DNA from: an uncultured Bacilli bacterium
GTDB taxonomy: Bacteria; Bacillota_I; Bacilli_A; RF39; UBA660
Direction: 5' to 3'
Assembly (NCBI GenBank): GCA_947625425.1
Contig: CANQOH010000021.1
Coordinates: forward strand, 1 to 21,255
Length of the DNA: 21,255 nucleotides
The position numbers and the translations under genes are program-made. A model generated the notes under the pieces. That model saw nothing but the letters and a program-made list of their open reading frames with translations. It was not told the origin of the DNA and searched no databases. This document shows, one piece after another, positions 1 to 9,426 of the stretch. Position 1 is the first letter of the stretch; each line of letters opens with the position of its first letter.

Positions 1-1316
1 ACAGCTGGTGGAGCAGGTGCTACACTACTCTGTGGAGCAGGTGCAACTGGAGTTGCTGAAGCTGTAGCTTGTGCTGGAGTACTAACAGCTGGTGTTGTAG
101 ATGCACCATTAGCAGTAGCTGTACTAGCTTCTCCACTACCATCTTCACTTGTATTCAAAGCATCAATTAAAGTATTTTTTGTCTCCTTATTAGCAAAATT
201 ATCTTCTCTACTATCTCTTAAATTAGATAAGTCTTCCTTATAATCTGCATCACCAAGACCAAAAATATCATCCGTTTCAAAATAAACATTACCTATAGCT
301 AAATAATCAATTAATTTTTTAGTTGGATTATGTAAAGTAACCTTACCATCCAAAGTTTTAGAATATAGTATATTAGACTTTGGCTTATTAGTATCATCAT
401 CTACGTAAAATTCACAAATCTCCATAATTTCACGTTGGAATCTATTCAAAGCCTTAGAATAATAACCTTTAACATATATACCAATTTGAATATATCTATG
501 AATAGAAGACAAATATTGTTCAATATCTTGGCTACCCTCTAATAACGCATACATACGCATTGGTATACTTGAAGCCTTATCGGCGTGAATTGTTGAAATA
601 ATGTGGTGTCCAGAAGAAATAGAGTTACGAACTGCCATAACTGCTTCTGCTGAACGAACCTCGGCAAGTAATATCCATATAGGGTTCTGTCTCATGCAGG
701 CTACTAACGCATCAGTATAAGATGCAATATTATTAGTCTTCATTGCCACTATATCACGATGAGGGAAAATTCTATCTAAGTGAAGTTCCAATGTATCCTC
801 AATAGATATAATTTTTTCATCTTCCTTAGTATTACTAGCCAAATATTTAACCAGCTCAGTTTTACCTGAACCAGTTTCTCCAGCAATCATAATATTACAA
901 TGACCCCAAACACATTTAATTAAGAAATCATGCATTTGATCAGTAATATATTGTTCATTAATAAGTTTTTCTTTATTTAAACGAATCTTCGCTGGAGTTT
1001 TACGTATCAAACAGGCGATTCCATTGGTAGCAATGGAATCGTGGACAAAGTTCATACGTAATTCAGCACTTTCGGAGTCAAGAAATGGATGAGCCATATT
1101 GAAAGTTCTACCCATAACATTCGCACATTGAAAGGCTAATTTTTCCATAAAAGGATTATTTATATCAGGTCTTTCAACTTGATAAACACCTTTAGACAAT
1201 GTTTTTAACCATACTTGGCCACTATTACTATATGAAATATCGGTAACATCATCATCTTCTAAGAATTCAGACAATGGGCCAAAATCCATCTGGGAGAAAA
1301 CATTCTTATCATCCAT
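1..1316 (-). CDS. cpaF: CpaF/TadA-type secretion ATPase (3' end missing)
   Basis: Cytoplasmic motor ATPase of the VirB11/CpaF (GspE) superfamily that powers pilus assembly or secretion. I translated it by hand from the ATG at 1316; it runs off the left edge after about 438 codons. Visible motifs are Walker A GETGSGKT (near residue 145), the Asp box SIEDTLELHL, a Walker B/arginine region ILLAEVRS and the His box HHIISTIHA. The N-terminal part (SQMDFGPLSEFLEDDDVTDI) resembles the CpaF N-terminal domain. After the ATPase core, the last visible ~60 residues are low-complexity Ala/Pro/Thr/Ser, an unusual tail for the family. A GAGGGTG Shine-Dalgarno lies just before the ATG. It is the last visible gene of the operon starting at 9317, directly after a CpaB-like gene; TadB/TadC-type membrane genes would be expected beyond the left edge. 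Walker B reads AEVRS rather than the usual GEVRG. Family call is secure; the exact substrate is not. Confidence 0.9.
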   Translation of the reverse strand, partial: MDDKNVFSQMDFGPLSEFLEDDDVTDISYSNSGQVWLKTLSKGVYQVERPDINNPFMEKLAFQCANVMGRTFNMAHPFLDSESAELRMNFVHDSIATNGIACLIRKTPAKIRLNKEKLINEQYITDQMHDFLIKCVWGHCNIMIAGETGSGKTELVKYLASNTKEDEKIISIEDTLELHLDRIFPHRDIVAMKTNNIASYTDALVACMRQNPIWILLAEVRSAEAVMAVRNSISSGHHIISTIHADKASSIPMRMYALLEGSQDIEQYLSSIHRYIQIGIYVKGYYSKALNRFQREIMEICEFYVDDDTNKPKSNILYSKTLDGKVTLHNPTKKLIDYLAIGNVYFETDDIFGLGDADYKEDLSNLRDSREDNFANKETKNTLIDALNTSEDGSGEASTATANGASTTPAVSTPAQATASATPVAPAPQSSVAPAPPA

Positions 1317-1350
1317 AAAAACACCCTCTTTTTATTTTTAAATTAAATAA

Positions 1351-2154
1351 TTAACAAATAGTTAAATCAGTACACTCATTTGCTAAAATATGAGTTTGAT
1401 TAATAATAAATGCTTGAATTTCATCGTTAACAATTCTTGTAGGCTCAGCATTTATTGTATAAGATTCATTTCTTGCTGTTGGTTCAATATCTATACCTAA
1501 TCTCTCAGCCTTTTTAAGAAGTAAGAATATATCTTCAGGAACTGCAAACAATAGGTATGCAGACTCTAAAGGATTATCTTTATCAGCAAAAACATTTTTA
1601 CCTTTTTTATCTCTAACTGCTAAAACTCCAATATTAGCAATAAATCTACCATATAATACTTTACCATCATCATCTTCAACTTCAGATCCTAAATATAAAT
1701 CAATTAAAGTATCAGGCATAATAGAGTTAGCATGAGTTAATTCAGTATCAACTTCTAGAGCATATATAGTATAACCATCTGGAATATCAGAGAAAATTGA
1801 ATCAGGCATATCTTCTTCATCCATTAATTGTTCATTATAGAAGAAACTATTTTGCGCAATTTTACCATCATATGCTACAACTTTACCTACAATATCACTA
1901 GCTTGAGTCTTGATATTAGTCATTTTAGAAACAACATCTTTAGGTATATCTGTATAACCAATATCATCAGCAGTTATTTTCGTACGACCGAACAAGGTAT
2001 TCTTACAATAAGGAACACTCGTTGGTTGAATAGACTGAGTAACTCTCCAACTATACCCTAAATATAAAACTACTAAACCAATTAAAACACCTAATATTGT
2101 AATAGTATTCTTATTACTCAAAAACTTTTTAAAAGGTACAAGTAAATTTCCCAT
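1351..2154 (-). CDS. cpaB: CpaB/RcpC-like SAF-domain pilus assembly protein
   Basis: 267 residues. A short basic N-terminus and one membrane segment (about residues 17-35) put the rest outside the membrane. Residues 50-112 look like a SAF domain as in CpaB/RcpC: a strand with GRTKITADDIGYTDIP, then DIVGKVVAYDGKIAQNSFFY. The following part (about 113-220), including EVDTELTHANSIMPDTLIDLYL, fits the RcpC/CpaB-type C-terminal domain. CpaB proteins act in Flp/Tad pilus assembly at the cell envelope. Two Cys sit near the C-terminus and one just after the membrane segment. The start is supported by AAGGAGGAATAAGA before the ATG. It sits 24 nt after the pseudopilin-like gene and 34 nt before the cpaF-type ATPase, which strengthens the call. 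Family assignment is from visible sequence pattern only, not a profile search. Confidence 0.75.
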   Translation of the reverse strand: MGNLLVPFKKFLSNKNTITILGVLIGLVVLYLGYSWRVTQSIQPTSVPYCKNTLFGRTKITADDIGYTDIPKDVVSKMTNIKTQASDIVGKVVAYDGKIAQNSFFYNEQLMDEEDMPDSIFSDIPDGYTIYALEVDTELTHANSIMPDTLIDLYLGSEVEDDDGKVLYGRFIANIGVLAVRDKKGKNVFADKDNPLESAYLLFAVPEDIFLLLKKAERLGIDIEPTARNESYTINAEPTRIVNDEIQAFIINQTHILANECTDLTIC

Positions 2155-2177
2155 TCTTATTCCTCCTTATTTACCTT

Positions 2178-2696
2178 CTAATCTTCAGGATAGTAATCAC
2201 AATAACTACCATTATCTGATTTTAATTTATCAGAAACACACTTACCATCTTCACAGATTATATTAGCTGCATCAAATTCAACAATTAAATCAATCGAATT
2301 AACAACATCTAAATCTGTCATCGCATTTTCTCCAGCAGTTGCCTCAGTATCTCTACCGATTATAAAACCAGCTGTTGTCGTAGATATTTTGACACTTACT
2401 TTAGGAGGAGATTCATATAAATCATAAAATTGTACATTATAACTATCAGTTACTGAAACTGTTTCAGCGAATCTTCTTAGGAAGTTTTCAACGAAAACTT
2501 CCTTTAAGATTCTTATTTGCCCAGTTTGAGCATAATATCTATAGTCTATTGCATCATAAAGTGCACTATTTGCAACTTCTTTTAATTGATAATAATCTTG
2601 TGTATTTGATGTTGTTGCATCATTTGTAAGCATCATAACAGATGCTATAAATATACCAAGTATTATAAACCAATAGCCCCAATAGGATTCCTTCAT
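2178..2696 (-). CDS. Small membrane-anchored pseudopilin/TadE-like protein
   Basis: 172 residues: a short N-terminus (MKESYWGYW), one hydrophobic segment (about residues 9-25), then a helical-looking stretch with QDYYQLKEVANSALYDAIDYRYY, and a C-terminal domain with regularly spaced beta-like segments (KVSVKISTTTAGFIIGRD; NSIDLIVEFDAANI). An N-terminal membrane helix followed by an amphipathic helix and a small soluble domain is the layout of TadE/TadF-type pseudopilins. I see no prepilin-peptidase site of the Flp type and no Gly-x5-Glu motif, so this is structural analogy plus gene context, not homology I can prove. Three Cys lie near the acidic C-terminus. The gene lies 16 nt after the giant Cys-rich protein gene and 23 nt before cpaB, with an AGGAAGGAG ribosome site. 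Alternative: a lineage-specific pilus or secretion accessory protein. Confidence 0.5.
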   Translation of the reverse strand: MKESYWGYWFIILGIFIASVMMLTNDATTSNTQDYYQLKEVANSALYDAIDYRYYAQTGQIRILKEVFVENFLRRFAETVSVTDSYNVQFYDLYESPPKVSVKISTTTAGFIIGRDTEATAGENAMTDLDVVNSIDLIVEFDAANIICEDGKCVSDKLKSDNGSYCDYYPED

Positions 2697-2712
2697 ATGT
2701 TCTCACTCCTTC

Positions 2713-5700
2713 CTATTTAAATGCCAATCTATAATATTCGGTCGATGTCGTATTAGTTAATGGATCAGTTATATTAGCTGTTTCAATATAATCTATCCAA
2801 CGACACTTACCATTTTCAATTTGATTTTTCAAATCGTTCTTAGCTGCTTTAGCATCATTCTTAACGATTGCACAAACTTCTAAGTTACGAGATGTATTAC
2901 TTAAGTTATTAACACTAGCAGCTCCGTTAGTTCCAACAATAGAATCGAAGTTTTCAAGGAAGTTACTTCCATAATGTCCAAAGTTAGCAATGTAATTAGA
3001 CATTTCTTCATTTTCTTCATCATTTGATGGGAACCACTTACAACTACCAGGACTACTACAAGCACCTAATGGTTGAATAGAAGCTCTACCATATAATGTT
3101 AAATTATCAAAGTTAACTTCATAACCATAAATATCATTGTAATCTCTTATTGCTGCTAATGTAGCAGGTCTTAATTCGAATGAATACTCTGGAGTTTCTC
3201 CACCATTACCAGTATTCAAATATACTTTTTCACCACGCTCTTGAATTTCTTCTAAAGCAACTTGACCTTTATTAGTAGTTAATTTATTACCACCATAGAA
3301 GAATGATCCTTTATCAGTCCAGTTATTTCCAAGAGTTCTATCACTAGCTCCATCTAAATCAGATAGGGCAACAGTTGTCGTATTATATCCTAAAGTACCT
3401 TTTGCTGTATCATAACCAGTCTCCTTATTAAAGTCATATGGATAACCAGTACTTTCAGCAAATTGTTTAGCTGTTGGTAAATCAGTATTTGTATATGTAA
3501 CTATTGGATCACCACAACATAAGCAAAGGTTTTCAACTACTTCATAGAAGCATGTTCGTTGATTTTGTGGTATCAGCGATGCCGGATCTCCCATTACACG
3601 ACCAAGTCGTCCATCAGTATAACTACCTATTTGTGTAAACTCATAAGTATATTGATATAAGTTACGAGCTGTTGTAATACTAACAGGGAATATATTTAAA
3701 TTACCTTCTATAACATCAGTATCAGTCTTCGTACCAACAAATACTGACCATCTAGATTTAGCTTCATCAGAGCGGTCTGGATAAGTTGGTCCATTTTCAC
3801 GTTTAGAAGCATTATCCCAAGCTTCTTCTAGAGTTTCACCATGTTCTCTTGTATCATTTGGTCCAGTATACCAAATACCTTTATTACGATAGAAACTACT
3901 ATTTACAATTGAAGTCTTAATATAATGAGCATCTGTATAATAAACAGTGAACTCATAACATTTTCCACCATTCCATTCAGGTTCTTGGTTAGAAATTGCT
4001 ACTGGATATGGTGTACCATACTTAGGATCGTAAGCTGTTCCTGTACCACCAGAAACTTTACCAATTGTACACATTGTAATGATTCTTGATTTAGTCATCT
4101 CTTCGCCTTCATCAGTAGATGTAACTGGTGAACCACTTCTGACTTCAGTTCCTTCACCATATGTTCTAATTAATTTCTCATCAGTCCATGGACCACTTTC
4201 AGGATTATAATATGCGAAATCTAATTTATTTCTAGATAATTTAACATCTATAAGTTCAGTAGTACTCTTACATTCGTTAGAATTAACATCTACAACACAT
4301 TTATCAGTATATCCTACTTTAGCATCTACTTGAACGTTAGTACTATGATTATAATCTTCAGATTGTCCAGCTAATTCAAAGAACTCATCATTCTTAGCTG
4401 TATGTTCAATTAAAATATTATCATCTTGTAAGATTGTCATATAAGCACTTTCATCATATGTATAAGAAACATATGGATCAAACATTGTTAATATTTGTTC
4501 AAATGGTCTTTCCTTACCAGCATATTTAGCTTTAGTAGATGGATTATTAGCTTTATCATTAGCATCATCAGATCCATTATTTAATTCAAAGTGTTGACAA
4601 TTCCAGAATTGTTCATACTTACTAAAGATTTCGCCATATAATGAATTCATTGTACCATAATCGCCATTTAATCCAGCTTTAGATTCATCTTGCATTTCCT
4701 TAGATAATCTATCAAATTCTGTACTTCTCTCTTCATCTTTTGCATGACAATGATCACCAGTTGCTTCATATATCTTCAAGTCAGCAGTATCAGTAGTTGC
4801 TGTCCAAGTACAACCATCAGTACCATGTTGTGCTTGACTATAAGTTGTATCAACACCCTCTTTGTTATTTAATTTATCTTGTGTAGGAAGACTACTACTT
4901 GTTCCATCATGGTATACATTACCATTTTTACTATTGGTAGCTGAGAATGATTTATAAGCACCTTTAGTTTCATCTTCATATTCAAATTCATGGTCGATGT
5001 CTAGAGTATAATAACCATAATCATCATCATTCCATTCATCACAAGTTAAATAATCATTATCAACCATTTGACCAGTACATGATCCATTTCTATATGTATA
5101 AGTACTACAATGTTGATGTCTTGATTCTTTTAAGCAGTGAGTTGATGCATGCCATACTAAGGCATCATTTGATTCAGGATCTTCTTCATCAATTTGTCTT
5201 TGCATGTCGGAATAATCATGTGACCAGTTAGCATAACTATTATAAGCTTTAATATATTTTTGTGATAAGTTAACTAAATCATTCATAAATAATGCATAAT
5301 CTAGATAAGTTGTATAACATGTACGTCCACCTTCAATGAATATATCATTATCATGGTTTTGGAAGAATGTTCCAGCTAAGACAGCATTTTTACCAACAAA
5401 GTTACCAAATGCTCCCATAGTGAATGTCCAATCTTCACGACATGTAACTTGACAATATTCGTTATTTTGATAAGTAGCAACATTTATAGAGTTACCTCTA
5501 TCATCATATTTAAAGTAATTATTTGGTACTTCTTCATTTCCAGTTGAAGTTCCATAACTTGAGTAAGTTCCTTTAACTTTACCATGATCTTTATCATAAG
5601 CATAATTATCTCTTACGTTAACGATACAAGTACCAATTGCATCTGTATATTCTCCAGTCTTATCAGAATAATAAGAACCTTCTTTTACTTCATATAAATC

Positions 5701-8568
5701 AATTGTTCCTTCGTCTCCAGGATTATAACTACATACATTAGACATTGTTGAAGTAGCACATTCACCATTACAAACATTGTTCATAAGATATGAATAAGTA
5801 ACTTCATCTAATATTTCACTACAACATCCAGAAGCTTTAAATAAACTCTTATTGAAAGATGAATCACAACTTTCAGCAGATGTACACTTCTCTGGTCTTA
5901 AACTATCAATTTTAGAACAAATTGAGTTATTACCATTTATATCAAAGTAAATCTTCGTTTCATAACTATTTAAATCGAATACTATCATTCTTTGCTTAGC
6001 AAAGTTATTAAGTGGATTCGCAATACGAACACTTGAGTAGTCAACACCACCATCATAATTAATAGTTAAACTATATTCTAATTCTTCTTCATGATTTTGT
6101 GGTATTTTAACAGCACTTGTATCTGAAACAACAATATGAACTTCATAATCATATACTTCTTGATAAGGATCAGATTTAGAAAGCTCATTATTTTTTGTTA
6201 AATAATTTAATGTACCAGTAACACCAGGTTTGCTTAAATATGTTTGAGAACCAGTACCCATTGATAATTTAGTTCCAGCAGGTAATGTTATAGTACCTCT
6301 ATAGTAGACTTCATAACTACTATTACTTAATACCTTAACTTCTTTTTTATCAACAGTTCTTTGGAATGCTCCACCATCTTTAAATTCATAGTTTTTATAA
6401 TCAGTAAACATAGTTACTAAGTAATTACGAGCATTTTCATCACTAACACCAAAGCTGTCAACAGCACTAGCTACAGCATTTTTAAATTCTTGATAATTAG
6501 GATCACCATTCTTTGGTACACGTCCATCTTTATCTTTATAATTATCGTAAATACTTCTTAATTGTTGTGCTAAATTAACATATGGTAGATAATGGCTTTC
6601 ATAAGCAGCATCCTCTGATTCAGTAACACCACTATAACCATTAATAAGAATTACTGTACGAATAGCAACATGGGCTGCAATTCTAACAGGGTTATTTGTA
6701 TCATCGAAAGCTGCTTTAGAAGTATATTTATTGATATGATCAATAATCATACCTATCATACGACCTAAATCAGAATCTTGATTAACACGTTCAGTTATAT
6801 CGTAGAAATCACCTTGAGGTCCAACACGTCCTGGATCCATACATAAAGTAAAGTATGAAGTACCAGCTAAATCTCCTTGGTCCTCAGTACATGTTGATTT
6901 ATAATTATTACTTGTTAAAGAACCATTAATAGACGTATCAGCTGTTCCATCACCAGTTATTTCAACTTTATCACACATTTTATGATCAAAGTCATTTAAT
7001 GCATAACTATTATTTTCACCAGAAACTATACGTGCATCAACATCAATTGTAAATGTTCCATCAGTAGATGATTCACTATTAGCTCCTAAATTTCTAACAC
7101 TAAATTTATATGTGAGTGTTCTAGAAGAACCATCTTCTGAAACTCCAACACTAACATCTATATATTCATTTTCTGCCGTTGCTTCAATACCAGAAACAAG
7201 ACATTGTCCATTTTGCATCTTAGCTGTTAATTTCGTACTAGATGCAGCTGAACATGAAACCATATTTGGTACAACTAAGAAACTACTTTGACCAACATAA
7301 ACAGATTTATATCTATCAACTTCTACAGTCTTCGTTTCATATTTCGCATAATATGTTGCATATTCATTTGGATTTACACTAGTACCAGGTTTAAGTAAAT
7401 CGCCTCTATTATCTTTTACCCAACCTAAGAATGTTTTTCTTTTACCCATTACAGTATCTTTTTGTTTAACATCAGGTAAAGTAAAGTTTCCTGAACTTTC
7501 GCAGAAATAAGTTCCTGCTCCAGTCTTATGACATTGACTAGCTCCAACCATTTCAGAAGCTGAAGTATCAACTACTAATTGAATACCACTTTTATAACTA
7601 TAACAAGCTACATAATTACCACCATTAGTAGCAGAGACAGTACCAGTAACCGCTCCTTCACATTGACCAATTGTTTGATAATCTCTATTAGTTATGATAT
7701 CATCAGGAACACTTCTCCAACCTTTAAATTCAAGGATTCCTGTAGTTTTATCAGGAGAATTTTCATCTCTTGGAGTACTTGTAGGAGTACAGTTAGGTAA
7801 AGTAACATTTCCAGATACTTTACTTTCCCAATAACTATAATTACTAAAACTTGCATGTTTAAATTGTGTAGTATCAAATCCACAAACTCCATATCCACCA
7901 GGATATAATCTAATACCACCAGTATAACTTATTTTAAAATTAACTTTTAATGTTTGTTCACCAGTTAGGCCATCAGCAGTATATTTAAAGATTGCTGAAG
8001 CTTCTAAAGTCTCACCTTTATTTAAAGCTGCATCTGAAGGAGAAATAACACATATGTTTCCACCTTGACAACCGCTCCAGTCTAAATATTGAGAGTTCTG
8101 TTTACTTGTAATACTTGTAATATTAACGTTATCACCATATACTCCGTTAATCCAATCATTATAAACATCAACTCTTATATCATCTTTTACAGTTCCATTA
8201 ATAGGAACAGTTATTTCACCATTCTTTTGAATAGTATAATTAAAGACATAAGTTCTTTGGCCGCTTTCATTTTCGTAGCCAACGCCACCTCTACCAGTCC
8301 AAGTACATACTATTTTATCTGTACCAGACTCTTTAGGCATTTTATCAAATTTTATTGATACCTTGTGAGGATAGTCATTGATTGATAAAGCATTTAAAGT
8401 ACCATCAGCTTTACAGCTAAGTCCTAAATACTCATTTTTGTCTATTTCTTCAGGGCTACCTCCAAACTTTGGATTAATAGTTTTAGTATCAGCATTAACT
8501 ATACCAATAGCAGCTATAAAAGAAATTATTATAAATAAGATGTATTTTTTCAAATTATTAATCTTCAT
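2713..8568 (-). CDS. Giant secreted Cys-rich surface protein (1951 aa)
   Basis: 1951 residues with an N-terminal signal peptide (hydrophobic 8-25, likely cleavage after VNA at 26). No C-terminal membrane segment, LPXTG or other wall anchor is visible; the protein ends in a charged/polar stretch, YYRLAFK. I count about 46 cysteines spread along the chain, including CC at 'KASGCCSEI' and CLCC near the C-terminal third, so it is probably disulfide-stabilised. Two segments around residues 278-327 and 375-410 (FKGW; FLGWVKD..., ending in YYAKYE) resemble InlB B/Listeria-Bacteroides repeats. Residues 572-645 start FTLCMDPG and recall a thioester-type adhesin domain (see findings). The rest looks like many beta-rich domains with acidic Tyr/Asn/Ser-rich sequence. 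It overlaps the previous stop as TAATG, with AAGAAGGGTG upstream, so translation is probably coupled. It lies inside the pilus-like operon and is likely the secreted or displayed substrate, an adhesin or fibre component. Function unproven. Confidence 0.85.
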   Translation of the reverse strand: MKINNLKKYILFIIISFIAAIGIVNADTKTINPKFGGSPEEIDKNEYLGLSCKADGTLNALSINDYPHKVSIKFDKMPKESGTDKIVCTWTGRGGVGYENESGQRTYVFNYTIQKNGEITVPINGTVKDDIRVDVYNDWINGVYGDNVNITSITSKQNSQYLDWSGCQGGNICVISPSDAALNKGETLEASAIFKYTADGLTGEQTLKVNFKISYTGGIRLYPGGYGVCGFDTTQFKHASFSNYSYWESKVSGNVTLPNCTPTSTPRDENSPDKTTGILEFKGWRSVPDDIITNRDYQTIGQCEGAVTGTVSATNGGNYVACYSYKSGIQLVVDTSASEMVGASQCHKTGAGTYFCESSGNFTLPDVKQKDTVMGKRKTFLGWVKDNRGDLLKPGTSVNPNEYATYYAKYETKTVEVDRYKSVYVGQSSFLVVPNMVSCSAASSTKLTAKMQNGQCLVSGIEATAENEYIDVSVGVSEDGSSRTLTYKFSVRNLGANSESSTDGTFTIDVDARIVSGENNSYALNDFDHKMCDKVEITGDGTADTSINGSLTSNNYKSTCTEDQGDLAGTSYFTLCMDPGRVGPQGDFYDITERVNQDSDLGRMIGMIIDHINKYTSKAAFDDTNNPVRIAAHVAIRTVILINGYSGVTESEDAAYESHYLPYVNLAQQLRSIYDNYKDKDGRVPKNGDPNYQEFKNAVASAVDSFGVSDENARNYLVTMFTDYKNYEFKDGGAFQRTVDKKEVKVLSNSSYEVYYRGTITLPAGTKLSMGTGSQTYLSKPGVTGTLNYLTKNNELSKSDPYQEVYDYEVHIVVSDTSAVKIPQNHEEELEYSLTINYDGGVDYSSVRIANPLNNFAKQRMIVFDLNSYETKIYFDINGNNSICSKIDSLRPEKCTSAESCDSSFNKSLFKASGCCSEILDEVTYSYLMNNVCNGECATSTMSNVCSYNPGDEGTIDLYEVKEGSYYSDKTGEYTDAIGTCIVNVRDNYAYDKDHGKVKGTYSSYGTSTGNEEVPNNYFKYDDRGNSINVATYQNNEYCQVTCREDWTFTMGAFGNFVGKNAVLAGTFFQNHDNDIFIEGGRTCYTTYLDYALFMNDLVNLSQKYIKAYNSYANWSHDYSDMQRQIDEEDPESNDALVWHASTHCLKESRHQHCSTYTYRNGSCTGQMVDNDYLTCDEWNDDDYGYYTLDIDHEFEYEDETKGAYKSFSATNSKNGNVYHDGTSSSLPTQDKLNNKEGVDTTYSQAQHGTDGCTWTATTDTADLKIYEATGDHCHAKDEERSTEFDRLSKEMQDESKAGLNGDYGTMNSLYGEIFSKYEQFWNCQHFELNNGSDDANDKANNPSTKAKYAGKERPFEQILTMFDPYVSYTYDESAYMTILQDDNILIEHTAKNDEFFELAGQSEDYNHSTNVQVDAKVGYTDKCVVDVNSNECKSTTELIDVKLSRNKLDFAYYNPESGPWTDEKLIRTYGEGTEVRSGSPVTSTDEGEEMTKSRIITMCTIGKVSGGTGTAYDPKYGTPYPVAISNQEPEWNGGKCYEFTVYYTDAHYIKTSIVNSSFYRNKGIWYTGPNDTREHGETLEEAWDNASKRENGPTYPDRSDEAKSRWSVFVGTKTDTDVIEGNLNIFPVSITTARNLYQYTYEFTQIGSYTDGRLGRVMGDPASLIPQNQRTCFYEVVENLCLCCGDPIVTYTNTDLPTAKQFAESTGYPYDFNKETGYDTAKGTLGYNTTTVALSDLDGASDRTLGNNWTDKGSFFYGGNKLTTNKGQVALEEIQERGEKVYLNTGNGGETPEYSFELRPATLAAIRDYNDIYGYEVNFDNLTLYGRASIQPLGACSSPGSCKWFPSNDEENEEMSNYIANFGHYGSNFLENFDSIVGTNGAASVNNLSNTSRNLEVCAIVKNDAKAAKNDLKNQIENGKCRWIDYIETANITDPLTNTTSTEYYRLAFK

Positions 8569-9317
8569 TATAAAACACCCTTCTTTCTTTTAACTATTAT
8601 CACTGTTACTATAACCCCTACCGCTACAATAGCACCAACAATTAAGTATTTATATTTAGATATACCACTCATCGCTTTACTAATCGTATTATTAGCTTGA
8701 TTCTTATTCTTTTCATCAACATTTTCTTCAGCTAACTTAGCTTTATATTCGTTTATCTTATCATAAACAGTTGAACTATCTATATTATAGTTAGTATATT
8801 GTAAGCATAAATAATAATCAGGTACATCAGAACATATATCTAATTCTGAATAAACATTAAATTTAGGAACTGTTAATTTCATTGATCTTAATGTTGTACC
8901 AGAACAATCACCATAAATTGATAAAACATCAATTTGATAAGTAACATTAGCACTCATTGCTTCTTGTTTAAAAGTAATAGTTCCATCACTACCAACATCA
9001 CCAGCACCTACTACTTTTTCTGTACCCGTAATACCAGTACCAGTAGGTTTTATTCTAACAATCATCCTATTATTAATATTAAATATTTTAATATATACAT
9101 AATGTTTCTTGTAGGATGAACTACCTGTTTCTGGATCTGGACTATTACTATTAATTGTCTCATCACCCGTAACATAAGTTGCCTTAACATTTGCTGCCTC
9201 ACTTCTTAATTCACTTAAAAGTGTTGCAGAACACGTATTTTCTTCTTCGGCATAAACTTTTCCGACAAATAAAAAACTTGCCAAAACCATAATCATTATA
9301 AATATTTTTTTCTTCAT
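8568..9317 (-). CDS. Secreted surface protein with C-terminal membrane anchor
   Basis: 249 residues. A signal peptide (hydrophobic 6-20, cleavage probably after VYA near 23) is followed by an extracellular region of about 195 residues with four Cys (TCS, GDCS, DICS, YLCL) that look beta-rich up to about 150, then a charged helix (KINEYKAKLAEENVDEKNKNQAN) and a C-terminal membrane helix (KYLIVGAIVAVGVIVTVIIV) with a KRKKG cytoplasmic stop. This gives a type I single-pass surface protein with no sortase signal. It is the first gene of the operon, with its own promoter upstream, and its stop overlaps the start of the 1951-residue gene. It could anchor the giant protein to the membrane; that is inference from context. 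No family recognised. Confidence 0.8.
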   Translation of the reverse strand: MKKKIFIMIMVLASFLFVGKVYAEEENTCSATLLSELRSEAANVKATYVTGDETINSNSPDPETGSSSYKKHYVYIKIFNINNRMIVRIKPTGTGITGTEKVVGAGDVGSDGTITFKQEAMSANVTYQIDVLSIYGDCSGTTLRSMKLTVPKFNVYSELDICSDVPDYYLCLQYTNYNIDSSTVYDKINEYKAKLAEENVDEKNKNQANNTISKAMSGISKYKYLIVGAIVAVGVIVTVIIVKRKKGVL

Positions 9318-9345
9318 AAAGCACCAACCTTATTTTCTAAATATA

Positions 9346-9374
9346 ATTTTACCATTAACAAATCAAAATAACAA
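9346..9374 (-). promoter_or_regulatory. Probable promoter of the pilus-like operon
   Basis: On the minus strand, TTGTTA (9374-9369) and TAAAAT (9351-9346) are separated by 17 nt and lie about 30 nt before the ATG at 9317. The -35 box matches the sigma-A consensus at four of six positions and the -10 at five of six. It drives the only gene start without a close upstream minus-strand gene, so a promoter is expected here. A second weaker TATATT lies a few bases downstream. Confidence 0.5.
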
Positions 9375-9381
9375 TATTAAA

Positions 9382-9410
9382 TTGAAGTATTTTTTTGATT
9401 ATGATATATT
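9382..9410 (+). promoter_or_regulatory. Sigma-A promoter of the Trx-CPBP-phosphoesterase operon
   Basis: TTGAAG at 9382-9387 and TATATT at 9405-9410 are spaced by 17 nt, and the -10 is preceded by TGA (extended -10). Transcription would start near 9417, leaving a very short leader with GGTG before the ATG at 9427. It lies back to back with the pilus-operon promoter, so the two divergent operons share about 110 bp of control DNA. Confidence 0.65.
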
Positions 9411-9426
9411 AATAATGGTGATTTAA

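Noticed and set aside
1828..2061. Plus-strand open frame of 77 codons opposite the CpaB-like gene
   Set aside because: It lies antisense inside a convincing gene, has no ribosome site, and its residue make-up is that of reversed AT-rich coding DNA.
7579..8358. Several plus- and minus-strand open frames inside the giant protein gene
   Set aside because: Shadows of the 1951-codon frame; no ribosome sites, low-complexity Ile/Ser/Thr-rich translations.
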